NCBI GenBank assembly: GCA_030446465.1
Contig: JAUJNI010000002.1
Coordinates: forward strand, 75,386 to 139,385
DNA: 64,000 nucleotides
Direction of reading: 5' to 3'
Source: Actinomycetota bacterium
GTDB lineage: Bacteria > Actinomycetota > CADDZG01 > WHSQ01
How positions within the stretch are numbered: position 1 is the first letter of the stretch; each line of letters opens with the position of its first letter. This document shows positions 35,628 through 44,700 of this stretch, piece by piece. The notes below the pieces were generated by a model. It made no database searches. It was not told where the DNA came from and worked only from the letters and a program-made list of their open reading frames with translations. Both the position numbers and the translations under genes were made by a program.

Positions 35628-36581
35628 GTGCCGGCAATTAGAGCTCGAAGGTCTTGTCTATCGGTGCCCGGCTCGAGCCCCAAGATGCTGGCCAAGAGTC
35701 CGAGCCTTCCGGCGGATGAAGTCTTCATGGACCTCGAAGACTCGGTTGCCCCACTCGCAAAAGAAGAGGCTCGCGACAACATCGTCGAGGCTCTCGTTCG
35801 CAACGAGTGGGGCGACAAGACGGTGGTGGTCCGTATCAACTCGATCGATACGCAGTGGGCGGCCGACGATCTGAAGACGGTTGTCGAGCAAGGGGGCCGC
35901 TATCTCGACTGCATCATGATCCCCAAGGTCCAGCATGCCCACGAGGTCCACTTCGTCGATCACATGCTGCGCATGATCGAGGCAAATTCGGGGCTTGATC
36001 GCAGGATCGGCATCGAGGCGCAGATCGAGACCGCCACGGGGTTGAGAAACGTCTACGAGATCGCGCACGCCTCCGACCGCTTGGAGACCCTTATCTTCGG
36101 CCCGGCCGACATGAGCGCGTCTCTTGGTCTTCCGACTGTGACCGCGGGATTGCCCATGCCGGGCTATCCCGGTGACCACTGGCATTGGGTGCTGGAGACA
36201 ATTCTTGTTGCAGCTCGAGACGCGGGCTTGCAGGTGATCGACGGACCCTATCTGTTGATCAAGGACCTCGATGGCTTTCGCGACATGGCTATGCGCGCGC
36301 GGGCTCTCGGATACGACGGCAAGTGGGCCCTTCATCCGGGGCAGATCGATGTGCTGAACGAGGTCTTCACGCCAACGCAGGAGGAGTACGACAAGGCCGA
36401 GGCGTTGCTCGACGCCTACAGGGAAGCGACTGAGGTAGATCGGCGTGGAGCGGTCATGTTCGGTAACGAGATGATCGACGAGGCTTCGAGAAAGATGGCG
36501 GTGCAGTTCGCCCAGAGGGGTCGCGCTGCAGGACTCAAGCCAGAGAAGACCCTGGAGGACTTCAAGAAGGAATGGCAATGA
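35628..36581 (+). CDS. HpcH/HpaI (CitE-type) acyl-CoA lyase
   Basis: A 317-residue TIM-barrel lyase. SCLSVPGSSPKMLAKSPSL is the CoA/phosphate region, VFMDLEDSVAP holds the metal-binding acid, VVRIN, IMIPKVQ, EAQIETATGLRN and FGPADMSASLG follow in the order of malyl-CoA and citramalyl-CoA lyases. GAGGAGGAA is 5 nt before GTG 35628. It overlaps an acyl-CoA dehydrogenase gene, which points to short-chain acyl-CoA breakdown or an ethylmalonyl/methylmalyl-type route. Confidence 0.88.
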   Translation: MPAIRARRSCLSVPGSSPKMLAKSPSLPADEVFMDLEDSVAPLAKEEARDNIVEALVRNEWGDKTVVVRINSIDTQWAADDLKTVVEQGGRYLDCIMIPKVQHAHEVHFVDHMLRMIEANSGLDRRIGIEAQIETATGLRNVYEIAHASDRLETLIFGPADMSASLGLPTVTAGLPMPGYPGDHWHWVLETILVAARDAGLQVIDGPYLLIKDLDGFRDMAMRARALGYDGKWALHPGQIDVLNEVFTPTQEEYDKAEALLDAYREATEVDRRGAVMFGNEMIDEASRKMAVQFAQRGRAAGLKPEKTLEDFKKEWQ

Positions 36582-37750
36582 TCGATCTGACCGACACGCA
36601 AAAGGCGATCGTCGAGACCGTCAGAGATTTCGTCGAGAAAGAGGTCATTCCGGTCGCGGACGAGATGGAGCACCGCGACGAGTTCCCGGAAGCCATCGTC
36701 GAGCAGATGAAGGAGCTTGGGCTCTTTGGCCTCACGGTCGACGAGGCTTACGGAGGCATCGGCGAATCGCTAACGACCTATGCGCTTGCCGTAGTGGAGC
36801 TGGCGCGTGGATGGATGAGCCTGTCGGGAGTCCTCAACACCCACTTCATGGGCTGCTACCTCATCAATAAGTTCGGTACGCAGGAGCAGAAGGACAGCTT
36901 CCTTCCACGCATGGCCACCGGCGAGATTCGGGCCGCGCTCGCGATGAGCGAGCCCGAGGCCGGCTCGGACGTGCAGGGCATTCGCACCAAGGCGATCAAG
37001 GACGGAGACGACTACGTCGTCAACGGCCAAAAGATGTGGCTCACGAACGGGCTGCGTTCCGGAATCGTCATGACGCTGGTGAAGACCGACCCTGGCTCCG
37101 ACCCTCCACACCGAGGGATGAGCATGCTCATCGTCGAAAAGGAGCCCGGCAATCCAAAGCCGGCCCCCGGTCTGGACGTCGGCAAGAACATCGAGAAGAT
37201 GGGCTACAAGGGCGTCGAGACCACCGAGATGACCTTCGACGATTTCCGCTGTCCGACCTCATCGCTTCTTGGCACCGAAGAGGGCCAGGGCTTCAGGCAG
37301 GTCCTCGACGCCATCGAGGTGGGCCGAGTGAACGTTTCTGCGCGAGCGGTAGGTCTGGCAACCCGCGCCTTTGAGGAGGCTATTCGTTACAGCCAACAGC
37401 GAAAGGCGTTCGGCAAGCCGATCTCACAGCATCAAGCCATACAGATTCACCTTGCAGAGATGGGCACCACGTTGGAGGCCGCGCGGCTGATGTTGCTCTC
37501 GGCCGCCGCCAAGAAGTCGGCGGGAGAGCGCAGCGATCTCGAGGCGGCGATGGCGAAGCTATTCGCCTCGGAGGCCTGCCACGAGATCACCGTCAAGGCC
37601 CTCAGGGTTCATGGAGGCTACGGCTACTCCAAGGAGTTCACGATCGAGCGCCTCTATCGGGATGCACCGTTCCTGCTGATCGGAGAGGGCACCTCAGAGA
37701 TCCAGAAGACGGTCATCGCGCGTCGACTGCTGGAGAAGTACAAGACCTGA
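36578..37750 (+). CDS. Acyl-CoA dehydrogenase
   Basis: A 390-residue FAD acyl-CoA dehydrogenase. MSEPEAGSDVQGI, NGQKMWLTNG, YSQQRKAFGKPISQHQAIQ and the C-terminal YRDAPFLLIGEGTSEIQK with the catalytic glutamate in GEGT are all present. ATG 36578 is preferred over ATG 36572 because GAAGGA then has a 7-nt spacing and the gene overlaps the lyase stop as ATGA. Substrate is probably short-chain. No ETF genes are nearby. Confidence 0.93.
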   Translation: MIDLTDTQKAIVETVRDFVEKEVIPVADEMEHRDEFPEAIVEQMKELGLFGLTVDEAYGGIGESLTTYALAVVELARGWMSLSGVLNTHFMGCYLINKFGTQEQKDSFLPRMATGEIRAALAMSEPEAGSDVQGIRTKAIKDGDDYVVNGQKMWLTNGLRSGIVMTLVKTDPGSDPPHRGMSMLIVEKEPGNPKPAPGLDVGKNIEKMGYKGVETTEMTFDDFRCPTSSLLGTEEGQGFRQVLDAIEVGRVNVSARAVGLATRAFEEAIRYSQQRKAFGKPISQHQAIQIHLAEMGTTLEAARLMLLSAAAKKSAGERSDLEAAMAKLFASEACHEITVKALRVHGGYGYSKEFTIERLYRDAPFLLIGEGTSEIQKTVIARRLLEKYKT

Positions 37751-37797
37751 GGCACTCCACTGAATAGGCTCCTTACCCTCTAGGAACCGAAGGTCCA

Positions 37798-38019
37798 ATG
37801 TCACGGGATAAAAAAATCGAAAGGTGGGCCAGGCACCCATGGAGGACTTCAGTGATTGCCGGGTTCACATCAGGAGTCGTCGTCTTTCTCGGGGCCATGA
37901 TTGCCTTTCAACAGCCGGTCAACGTTGCTTTCGTCTACGGGGCCGGGGACGTAATCCCCTCAGCACTTGTGTTCCGGTTCATGTTGTTTCTGGACAGCTA
38001 TGGAAGGCGCGGTAGTTGA
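37798..38019 (+). CDS. Small membrane protein
   Basis: A 73-residue protein with a basic N-terminus (MSRDKKIERWARHPWRTSV) and two hydrophobic segments (about 19-40 and 48-65). CGAAGG lies 7 nt before the ATG. It is the last gene before the Rhs island, on the opposite strand to it. No family recognised. Confidence 0.5.
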   Translation: MSRDKKIERWARHPWRTSVIAGFTSGVVVFLGAMIAFQQPVNVAFVYGAGDVIPSALVFRFMLFLDSYGRRGS

Positions 38020-38135
38020 GTTTGGCGTATCAGCCGGGTTCGCCCCGTAGACCCATACTTCCATCGCCGGAGGCATTCCCTCTCTCGCCATCCTCAGCGC
38101 GCTATGACATCAGCCGAAGTCACACCCCGAGCTTG

Positions 38136-38390
38136 CTAAAGGCGCATCACCTCGAACCCAACTTCAGTCAGGTCATTGTCTGCGGAATCGTCGGACCGCG
38201 CCGATGGTCTGAAGAAGAGCACACCCATGGTTAGCGCTAGGCCCACGGCCTTTGATGTGACCCTGATCCACGAGTCGGGACCTTCACCCACGGTCGCTAC
38301 AAAGAGATAGGCGCCGACACCTGTGATAATCACGAGTATCCTGACACCGACGCCATAGTCTTGTGGTTTCTTGTTTCTCCACTCAGCCAT
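38136..38390 (-). CDS. Two-TM protein, putative immunity to the orphan Rhs tip
   Basis: An 84-residue protein starting 13 nt after the stop of the orphan Rhs module. A hydrophilic head (MAEWRNKKPQDYG), helix 1 (VRILVIITGVGAYLFVATVG), a short loop and helix 2 (KAVGLALTMGVLFF) are followed by an acidic tail. Position immediately after a variable Rhs tip is where immunity genes lie in polymorphic toxin systems. No sequence family recognised, so immunity is an inference from position and size. Confidence 0.6.
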   Translation of the reverse strand: MAEWRNKKPQDYGVGVRILVIITGVGAYLFVATVGEGPDSWIRVTSKAVGLALTMGVLFFRPSARSDDSADNDLTEVGFEVMRL

Positions 38391-38403
38391 CGGGATCGTC
38401 CGT

Positions 38404-39326
38404 TTAGTCTATGGCCTGACAGGTCGCTTCTCCGGCAATGGCTCCTAGCGCCACACAACCTCCGGAAGCAAGGCCCGTTCCTCCAGTGAGACCCACACGC
38501 CCCGTCGTAACGATTCCGCCCATAACGAACGACAGCGACAATGCTCCGTAGCAATCCAGGCTCCCCTGCATTGTGCACTGACCGATTGAAACGACATCGG
38601 CCACATCGGACGCGGCGCCAAGGAAGTCTCCGACCGCATCCCAGAGTGATCGCCCTGAGGGATCAGTGGTGTTGATAGGGTCGGCGCCCTCGTACGCGTA
38701 GGAGTTGAGCGTCATGGGGGCAGCGGGTTTGCCCATCACTGGGTCCCTCTGCGTCCAGCGCAGCAGGTCGGGCATGTAGAACCGGTGCCGAACTCAAGCA
38801 TGCCGGTCGCCTGGTCGAAGTAGCCCGAGGCGTAGCGCCACGGGTTGGCGTCGGTGGCGGACCGGTCGATCTCCTCTCCGTAGGGCTCGTAGGCGTAGCG
38901 ACGCACGAGGTTGCCGGACGCGTCTGTGGTCGCCGCGACCGAGCCGAGCCCGTCGAACAGGTAGTAGAGGTCGGGCTCCGTGGTCTTGGCGTTGAGCATG
39001 CCGACGAGCGTGCCCTCGGGCTCGCGCGCGAACCAGGTCGCCTTGGAGGTTGCGCTGGTCGGGCCCTGAGACGACAGGCCCAGCTGGTTGTAGGCCATGC
39101 GGGTGTCTCCGGCGAGGATCCTGCGGTCCTGGGTGGCGTCGGTGTAGGCCATTTTGATCGCCGCCCCGCCCGGCGGGGTGACCTCGACCATGTGGCCCCT
39201 CAGGCTGTAGGAGGCGGAAAGGCCGGTTGAGGCGGACGCAAGGTTGCCGGCGCCGTCATAGGAGTAGGTCGTGGCGCCCGAGGGCGGCGACGCAGAGGCA
39301 GAGGACACCCCATAGTTGCGTCTCAT
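38404..39326 (-). pseudogene. Orphan Rhs module with variable C-terminal tip, 1-nt deletion
   Basis: This repeats the last 200 residues of the Rhs core of the gene at 41775 (from YSYDGAGNLASASTGLSASY to the ADPINTTDPSGR tip junction) and then carries a different tip: SLWDAVGDFLGAASDVADVV, two CxxxC-spaced cysteines and a hydrophobic glycine-rich end. Compared with the intact copy, one base is missing near 38778 (GTAGAACC against GTAGTAACG), which breaks the frame between the core and MPDLLRWTQRDP. The ATG at 39326 follows unrelated sequence. Silent, orphan tips of this kind are typical of Rhs/CDI loci, where recombination swaps them onto the main gene. Confidence 0.8.
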
Positions 39327-39404
39327 CGTGTCCCGACTGTTCTTTTGGACGGCTCAGTCGACGTAATGCGTTGCTGCATGCCGCAGTCGGAGCCATCGTC
39401 GCGT

Positions 39405-39650
39405 CTATGGAAGGCGAGAAGCATCGCCGTCGCGCTGCTGCTGCGCATTAGGTCTGTCTTTTCTTAAGCGAACGTCGATGACAATCAACAAAGGAGCGAT
39501 AACGAACGCAGCAGCGATCGCCACCCAGAAGGGGAGCAGTGCGCGCAGTCCGACCCATATCCCAATTCCCGCCAGGATTCCAATCAAGAGCCACTTTTTG
39601 TCGACCTTGACTTGCCCCCCGCGTGTGTCAACGATCCAGCGCCAACTCAC
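39405..39650 (-). CDS. Small two-TM protein in the Rhs island
   Basis: An 81-residue protein from GTG 39650, with a very good site (GGGAGG, 7 nt spacing) that decides the start. Residues 20-65 form two helices (KKWLLIGILAGIGIWVGLRA and FWVAIAAAFVIAPLLIVIDV), ending in a basic Gln/Arg/Asp tail. It lies between the insertion-sequence scar and the orphan Rhs module, on the same strand as both putative immunity genes and similar in size and layout. It could be an immunity gene whose toxin tip was lost. Confidence 0.6.
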   Translation of the reverse strand: MSWRWIVDTRGGQVKVDKKWLLIGILAGIGIWVGLRALLPFWVAIAAAFVIAPLLIVIDVRLRKDRPNAQQQRDGDASRLP

Positions 39651-39870
39651 TCTCGAACCTCCCCCTCCTATACGTTGTCGCATCTAAGCTCATGGCCGTC
39701 GCTGCACTTGTCGTGAGACTATCGTTCTCTGCGGACAGGCATGGTCGAACTTTGCGAGTCTGAAATGCGTCAAACAACGACGGCATATAGGTCGACATCT
39801 CAGTCGACGAGTGAGGCGCTTCTGACTCTTTCAGCCAAACTCGGTGGAAAATACCCAACCAAACGGACCT

Positions 39871-40070
39871 TCATTGCCCTGCCTGCTTTCGATGATAAGC
39901 GACGCGTTCTGATCGAGCGCGAAGAAGTCCTTCGCGGCGCGCCTTTCTGATTCGCCTCGGCGCGACCACTGTGCTCGTCGTTGGGTGTGACGTGGCCGAT
40001 GCCGGCGTGCAATCTCACGGTGTTGTAGTGAACTCGTTGACGCTCCAACTCGATCTTGAGATCGACAGGA
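39871..40070 (-). pseudogene. 3' remnant of an older IS transposase
   Basis: The minus strand reads SRDPVDLKIELERQRVHYNT, then VRLHAGIGHVTPNDEH and, after a 1-nt shift near 39947, KARREGLLRARSERVAYHRK to a stop at 39871. That is the C-terminal end of an integrase-core transposase. The matching upstream part is at 41288-41515; the IS at 40071-41290 lies between the two halves. Confidence 0.75.
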
Positions 40071-40943
40071 TCACGGCTCTGCTCGAGGCGGGGGGACTCG
40101 TTGCGCCTTCCAAGCCCTAGCGTACGCGACCGGAGAGCGCCAGCCGAGACTGCTGTGCGGCCGGTAGTTGTTGTACTCGTGCTTCCAGTCCCCGATCAGC
40201 ACCTGCGCCTCGAGCAAGGTGTCGAACTGCTCGATGGACAGCACCTCGTCGCGCATGCGCGAGCCGAAGGACTCGACAAAGGGGTTCTCCCACGGGGATC
40301 CCGGTTCGATGTAGCTCGTTCCCGTGCCCGAGAAGCGGCACCAGTCCCTCAGGGCGTTGGCGGTCAGCTCGGGTCCGTTGTCGCAGCGGATGAACGCGGG
40401 CGCCTCTCCTGTCTTGGCGACGATGCCATCTAGTGCGGCGACGGTGCGGTCCGCGTCGATGCGCCGCTCGACCAGGCCGCCGAGCTCTTCGCGTGAGTGT
40501 TCGTCGACGATGTTGAGCAGCTTCAAGATCCTGCCGTCTGCGGTCTGATCGAACTGGAAGTCGAGGCCCCAGACATGATTAGGGCGCTGCGCCCTAAGGC
40601 GATCCGCCGGACAGGTCGAGGTCCCCACCCGTCGGCGCTTTTTCTTGCGGTGAGGCACCTCCAAGCCCTCTTCTCGCCACAACCTCTGGATCTTCTTGCG
40701 GTTGGCGTCCCAGCCCTCGTCTCTCAAGACCGCCCACGCCTTGCGATAGCCCCAGCGCTTGTGCTTGCGGCTGAAGGCGTGGAGCCGCGCCCTCAGCGCG
40801 TCGTCGCCCTTGCCGCGCGTGACCGGGCGGCGCTGGGTGGAACGATGCTGACCGACTATGCGGCAAGCCCGCCGCTCCGACATCTGGAAGCGGTCTTGGA
40901 GCATGGTGACCGCGCTCCGCCGGCGCGCCGGGCTTAGAAGTTT
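40071..40943 (-). CDS. IS3-family transposase OrfB (DDE integrase core)
   Basis: The catalytic part of the transposase. MSERRACRIVGQHRSTQRR is the HTH-like start, HVWGLDFQFDQ gives the first Asp, FIRCDNGPELTA the second Asp and FVESFGSRMRDEVL the Glu, followed by NNYRPHSSLGW. It has no own start near its beginning; it is reached by -1 frameshifting from orfA at 40940-40946. The frame is intact, so the catalytic domain is not decayed. Confidence 0.9.
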   Translation of the reverse strand, partial: KLLSPARRRSAVTMLQDRFQMSERRACRIVGQHRSTQRRPVTRGKGDDALRARLHAFSRKHKRWGYRKAWAVLRDEGWDANRKKIQRLWREEGLEVPHRKKKRRRVGTSTCPADRLRAQRPNHVWGLDFQFDQTADGRILKLLNIVDEHSREELGGLVERRIDADRTVAALDGIVAKTGEAPAFIRCDNGPELTANALRDWCRFSGTGTSYIEPGSPWENPFVESFGSRMRDEVLSIEQFDTLLEAQVLIGDWKHEYNNYRPHSSLGWRSPVAYARAWKAQRVPPPRAEP

Positions 40944-41212
40944 CCCTTCGCAACCTCCCTGAGGGCGTCGATCTCGAGCTCCTTGTCGGCAACGATTCGC
41001 TTGAGCCGGGTGTTCTCGCTCTTGAGTTCCTTGAGGTGCTTTGCGTCGTCGGCCTTGAGGCCGCCGTACTGGGTGCGCCACCGGTGATAGGTCTGCTCGG
41101 AGATCTCGAGGTGCTTGCTGACCTCACCGATGTCCTTACCGTCGGCCAGAAGCCGATCGGCCTCCCTTAGCTTGCGCACCACCTGATCGGGTGTGTGCCT
41201 GCGTCTCTTCAC
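40934..41212 (-). CDS. IS3-family transposase OrfA
   Basis: A 92-residue DNA-binding subunit with the IS3 orfA helix-turn-helix (TPDQVVRKLREADRLLADGK, then ISEQTYHRWRTQYGG) and the leucine-zipper-like helix LKELKSENTRLKRIVADKEL. GAAGGAGG is upstream. Its end contains G-GGA-AAC in the orfA frame, a fitting -1 slippery heptamer, 3 codons before its TAA. Confidence 0.9.
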   Translation of the reverse strand: MKRRRHTPDQVVRKLREADRLLADGKDIGEVSKHLEISEQTYHRWRTQYGGLKADDAKHLKELKSENTRLKRIVADKELEIDALREVAKGNF

Positions 41213-41287
41213 CGCGATGGTCCTCCTTCCGCCTCTTCAGAGGCATCAAGACTCTCATTCGCGGTGGACCGATTTCAGGGGGTCAGG

Positions 41288-41515
41288 TCACTCGCCCTTG
41301 AGATGCCCGAAGAAGGACTCGACCGGCGCCTGGTCCGTCGGGGTCCCGGGACGACCGAAGTGCTGCACGATCGAGCACAGCGCCATGTACTCCGAGGTCG
41401 ACCCCGACGTCATTTGGGGACCGTTGTCTGAGACCGCGAGCAAGATCGGGAGCCGCGTCTCTTCCTCGATCGGAGACAGAGCGCGCCGCTCGATCTCATA
41501 TCTGTTCGCAACGGT
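41288..41515 (-). pseudogene. 5' remnant of an older IS transposase
   Basis: The minus strand encodes TRLPILLAVSDNGPQMTSGS, then SIVQHFGRPGTPTDQAPVES and FFGHLKGE, with the second Asp and the Glu of a DDE integrase core, before stopping at the very TGA that begins the inserted IS. The C-terminal continuation is found beyond the IS at 39871-40070. This dates the island: an older transposon was broken by a younger one. Confidence 0.75.
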
Positions 41516-41554
41516 GGAGAAATTGGATGGTAATTGGCGGCCTGCTTGCTGGAA

Positions 41555-41761
41555 TCACAAGCCGTCTCCTATCGCGAGAAGCCCCACAGCAATCGCGATC
41601 GCTCCGATCAGCCGGCAGAGTAGCGTGGTCCGTGCAACGACCCTCTCTCCAAACTTGAACCCCCATATGCGGTTTTGCTCTCGAATCACGTATTCGGCGA
41701 ACGTCGCGGGCTTCAGGATCAACAAGCCTCCCAAAATGATTGCGACCGCACCCGCGAGCAC
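41555..41761 (-). CDS. Two-TM protein, putative immunity to the main Rhs tip
   Basis: A 68-residue protein from GTG 41761, 13 nt after the Rhs stop. Two hydrophobic helices (VLAGAVAIILGGLLILKPAT and LLCRLIGAIAIAVGLLAIGD) flank a hydrophilic segment (REQNRIWGFKFGERVV). The spacing to the tip stop is the same 13 nt as in the orphan module. No family recognised; immunity is inferred from position. Confidence 0.55.
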   Translation of the reverse strand: MLAGAVAIILGGLLILKPATFAEYVIREQNRIWGFKFGERVVARTTLLCRLIGAIAIAVGLLAIGDGL

Positions 41762-41774
41762 CTCGTCGATCCCG

Positions 41775-44700
41775 TTAGAAGACGTAGTAGCAACTCGCAG
41801 AGAGGCCGGGCAAACCGGCGCCAACTTCCCAAAACAATTCACCGCCACCACGGCCCGCGTTGCCCGCGAGGCCTTTGTATGCCCCTTGTACCCCGCAGTT
41901 CCAGGCTGTTGAAGTGTCGTCAAGTGGCGCGACGGTCGCCGACACGCTAGCCCCGGGAGTTGACAGAGCCGGTCCAATATACCCGTGCACCCCTTCGCTC
42001 CCGATCTGCACTCCACCTGTTATGCCAATCCCAAATGGGCTGCCAATGGAGATGTTTACGTCGATATACCAGCGGCCGGACAGATCCGTCGCATTAATGG
42101 GGTCTCCTCCAACGTACCCATAGGCGTTGAACGTCATGGGGTCAGCGGGTTTGCCTATCACTGGGTCTCGCTGCGTCCAGCGCAGCAGGTCCGGCATGTA
42201 GTAACGGGTGCCGAACTTGAGCATGCCGGTCGCCTGGTCGAAGTACCCCGAGGCGTAGCGCCACGGGTTGGCGTCGGTGGCAGAGCGGTCGATCTCCTCC
42301 CCGTAGGGCTCGTAGGCGTAGCGGCGCACGAGGTTGCCCGAGGCGTCTGTGGTCGCCGCGACCGAGCCGAGCCCGTCGAACAGGTAGTAGAGGTCGGGCT
42401 CCGTGGTCTTGGCGTTGAGCATGCCGACGAGCGTGCCCTCGGGCTCGCGCGCGAACCAGGTCGCCTTGGAGGTTGCGCTGGTCGGGCCCTGAGACGACAG
42501 GCCCAGCTGGTTGTAGGCCATGCGGGTGTCTCCGGCGAGGATCCTGCGGTCCTGGGTGGCGTCGGTGTAGGCCATTTTGATCGCCGCCCCGCCCGGCGGG
42601 GTGACCTCGACCATGTGGCCCCTCAGGCTGTAGGAGGCGGAGAGGCCGGTTGAAGCGGACGCAAGGTTGCCGGCGGCGTCATAGGAGTAGGTCGTCGCAC
42701 CGGACGGTGCCGACCCACACCCAGGGGTATGCGAGCCGGATGCGCTCCAGCACAATTCGCCTGAGTCGTCGTAGGCCTGAGTCCTGGTCGAGTTGGTCAC
42801 CGTGCTGCCCGAGACGACCTCCTTGGTGGGGTTGCCGAGGGCGTCGTAGGTGTAGGCGTGCTTTCTCGTGGTGGAACCAGACTTCGTCGTGGTGGCGGCG
42901 GTGAGCCGCCCGATGGCGTCGTAATCGTACGAGGTCGTGGAAGCGTCCCGTTCCGTCAGCTTTTCACGCCGGTTGGTGTCGCTCTGCACGCCGCCGACGG
43001 TGTCGGTGTAGTCGTAGGCGAAGAAGGTCACCAGCGACGTCGATGCGCTCGGGCACGCTTCGTCGTCGGTTCCTGTCGGAGCGGTTCCCTTGTAGGAGTA
43101 GATGCACTTGAGACGCTTGGAGTCGTCGTAGCGGGACTCCTGGATGACCGCGTTGGGATAGGTCGTCTTTCGGCGCAGGCCTTGCTTGTTGTAGGTGAAC
43201 TCGGTCCTTCTTGCCTCCTGGTCGGTGACCGAGGTCACGAGGTTCAGCTGGTCGTGGCTGTAGGTCACCGCCCGGGGCTCGTCGGACGCCTCGACGCTCG
43301 TGACGTTGGAGGCCGCGTCGTAGACGTAGGTCGTGACCGCAGACGGCGACTCCGGTGCCTCCTTGGTCATGCGGTTGAGCTCGTCGTAGCTAAAGGTCGT
43401 GTTGCCCGAGGAGTCAGAGCGCGCGGTGAGGTTGCCGTTGGGGTCGTAGGAGTACTTGATCCAGGTGGTCTGCGTGCTCGTCGAGCCGTCGTCGGGGGGG
43501 TCGTCGGGCGGGATCAGGGTCGACTCGGTGGTCGACGACAGGGTCGAGTCGGTGGTCGACGACAGGGTGGAGTCGGTGGTCGACGACAGCGACGACGTGG
43601 TCCCACCAGAGGACACGAAGCTGTATTCGATGTCGGTGACGCGATCTAGCGCGTCGTAGAAGAAGGTCGTCTTGACCCCCCGCCCGTCGGTGACGGTCTT
43701 GGTGCGGCTGAGCGCGTCGTAGGTGATGCTCTGGGTGGCGTGGGCGCCCGGAGGGTCGACCTTGATGAGCTCACCCTTGGTGTTGTAGGAGAACAGGGTG
43801 TCGTTGCCCTGCGCTGCGCCGCTGCACGCAGACCCCGACGTGTTGGTGTCCAGCGGAGTCCCGTTGGCGCCGCCGCCCGGAGGGGGCGGGGCGATGCGAT
43901 CGAGGGTGCCGTCGGCGTTGTAGCAGTAGCGGAAGGTGATGTCTTGCGATGCGCTCTTGGCCTCGATCAGGTTGCCGTCGTCGTCGTAGTCGTAGGCCCA
44001 GGTCGCGTTCGCACTGCCTTTGTCGGTGGCGAAGTCTCTCAGCGCGGTCGGAAAGTGGGGGTTGGTGGAGTCGCCGTAGTTCATGCTCGCCTGACCACCG
44101 GTCGGAAGGCTGACCGAGGTGAGATTGTTTTCCGAGTTGTACCCGTAGGAGAACGCCGGCCCTCCTGCAACGCCCGACTCGTTCAACTCGGTGACGTTGG
44201 AGTTGCTCGTGTACTTGCTGCCGCTCTTGTGGCCCTTGGCGTCAAAGGTCGCCACGGGACGGTCGTGGCGGTCGGTGCAGTGCCACGTGAAGTCATCGAC
44301 GTCGCTACGAGGCCCGTCGACCTTGGTCTCGGTGACGGCCTTGTCCTCCCCTGAGCATTTGTTGAAGGTCGACGAGTAGGTGAACGTCGTGGTGGGCCCG
44401 GTCCCATTGGCCTTGTCGGTGACCCGAATTATCTTGTTGACCTTGCGACTGGCGCCGTCGTAGGCCACGCGGGTCTCGTTACCGCGGGGATCGGTGATCT
44501 TGCTCAAGCGGTCAGACGAGTCGTAGCTGAAGGTCGTCGTTGCGTTGAGGTTTACGTTGTCGGTGGCTAGCCCGTATGTCGTCACCGCGAAGGAAGCGAG
44601 TCGGGAGCTCGAATCGTAGCCGTAGGCGTAGGTGCGTCCACCGGCGAGATCGTTGACGGCTGTCAGGCGGCCGTTTAGATAAGTGAAGGTGACCTTGCGC

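Larger units (their letters stand above)
40071..41290 (-). mobile_element. IS3-family insertion sequence, right end not recognisable
   Basis: Carries orfA and orfB in the overlapping arrangement of IS3 elements. The outer end beside orfA is TGACCTGACCCCC at 41278-41290, a typical IS3-type terminal sequence. No inverted copy is seen beyond orfB, whose stop is immediately followed by the remnant of another transposase, so the other end was probably lost or is diverged. Confidence 0.8.
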
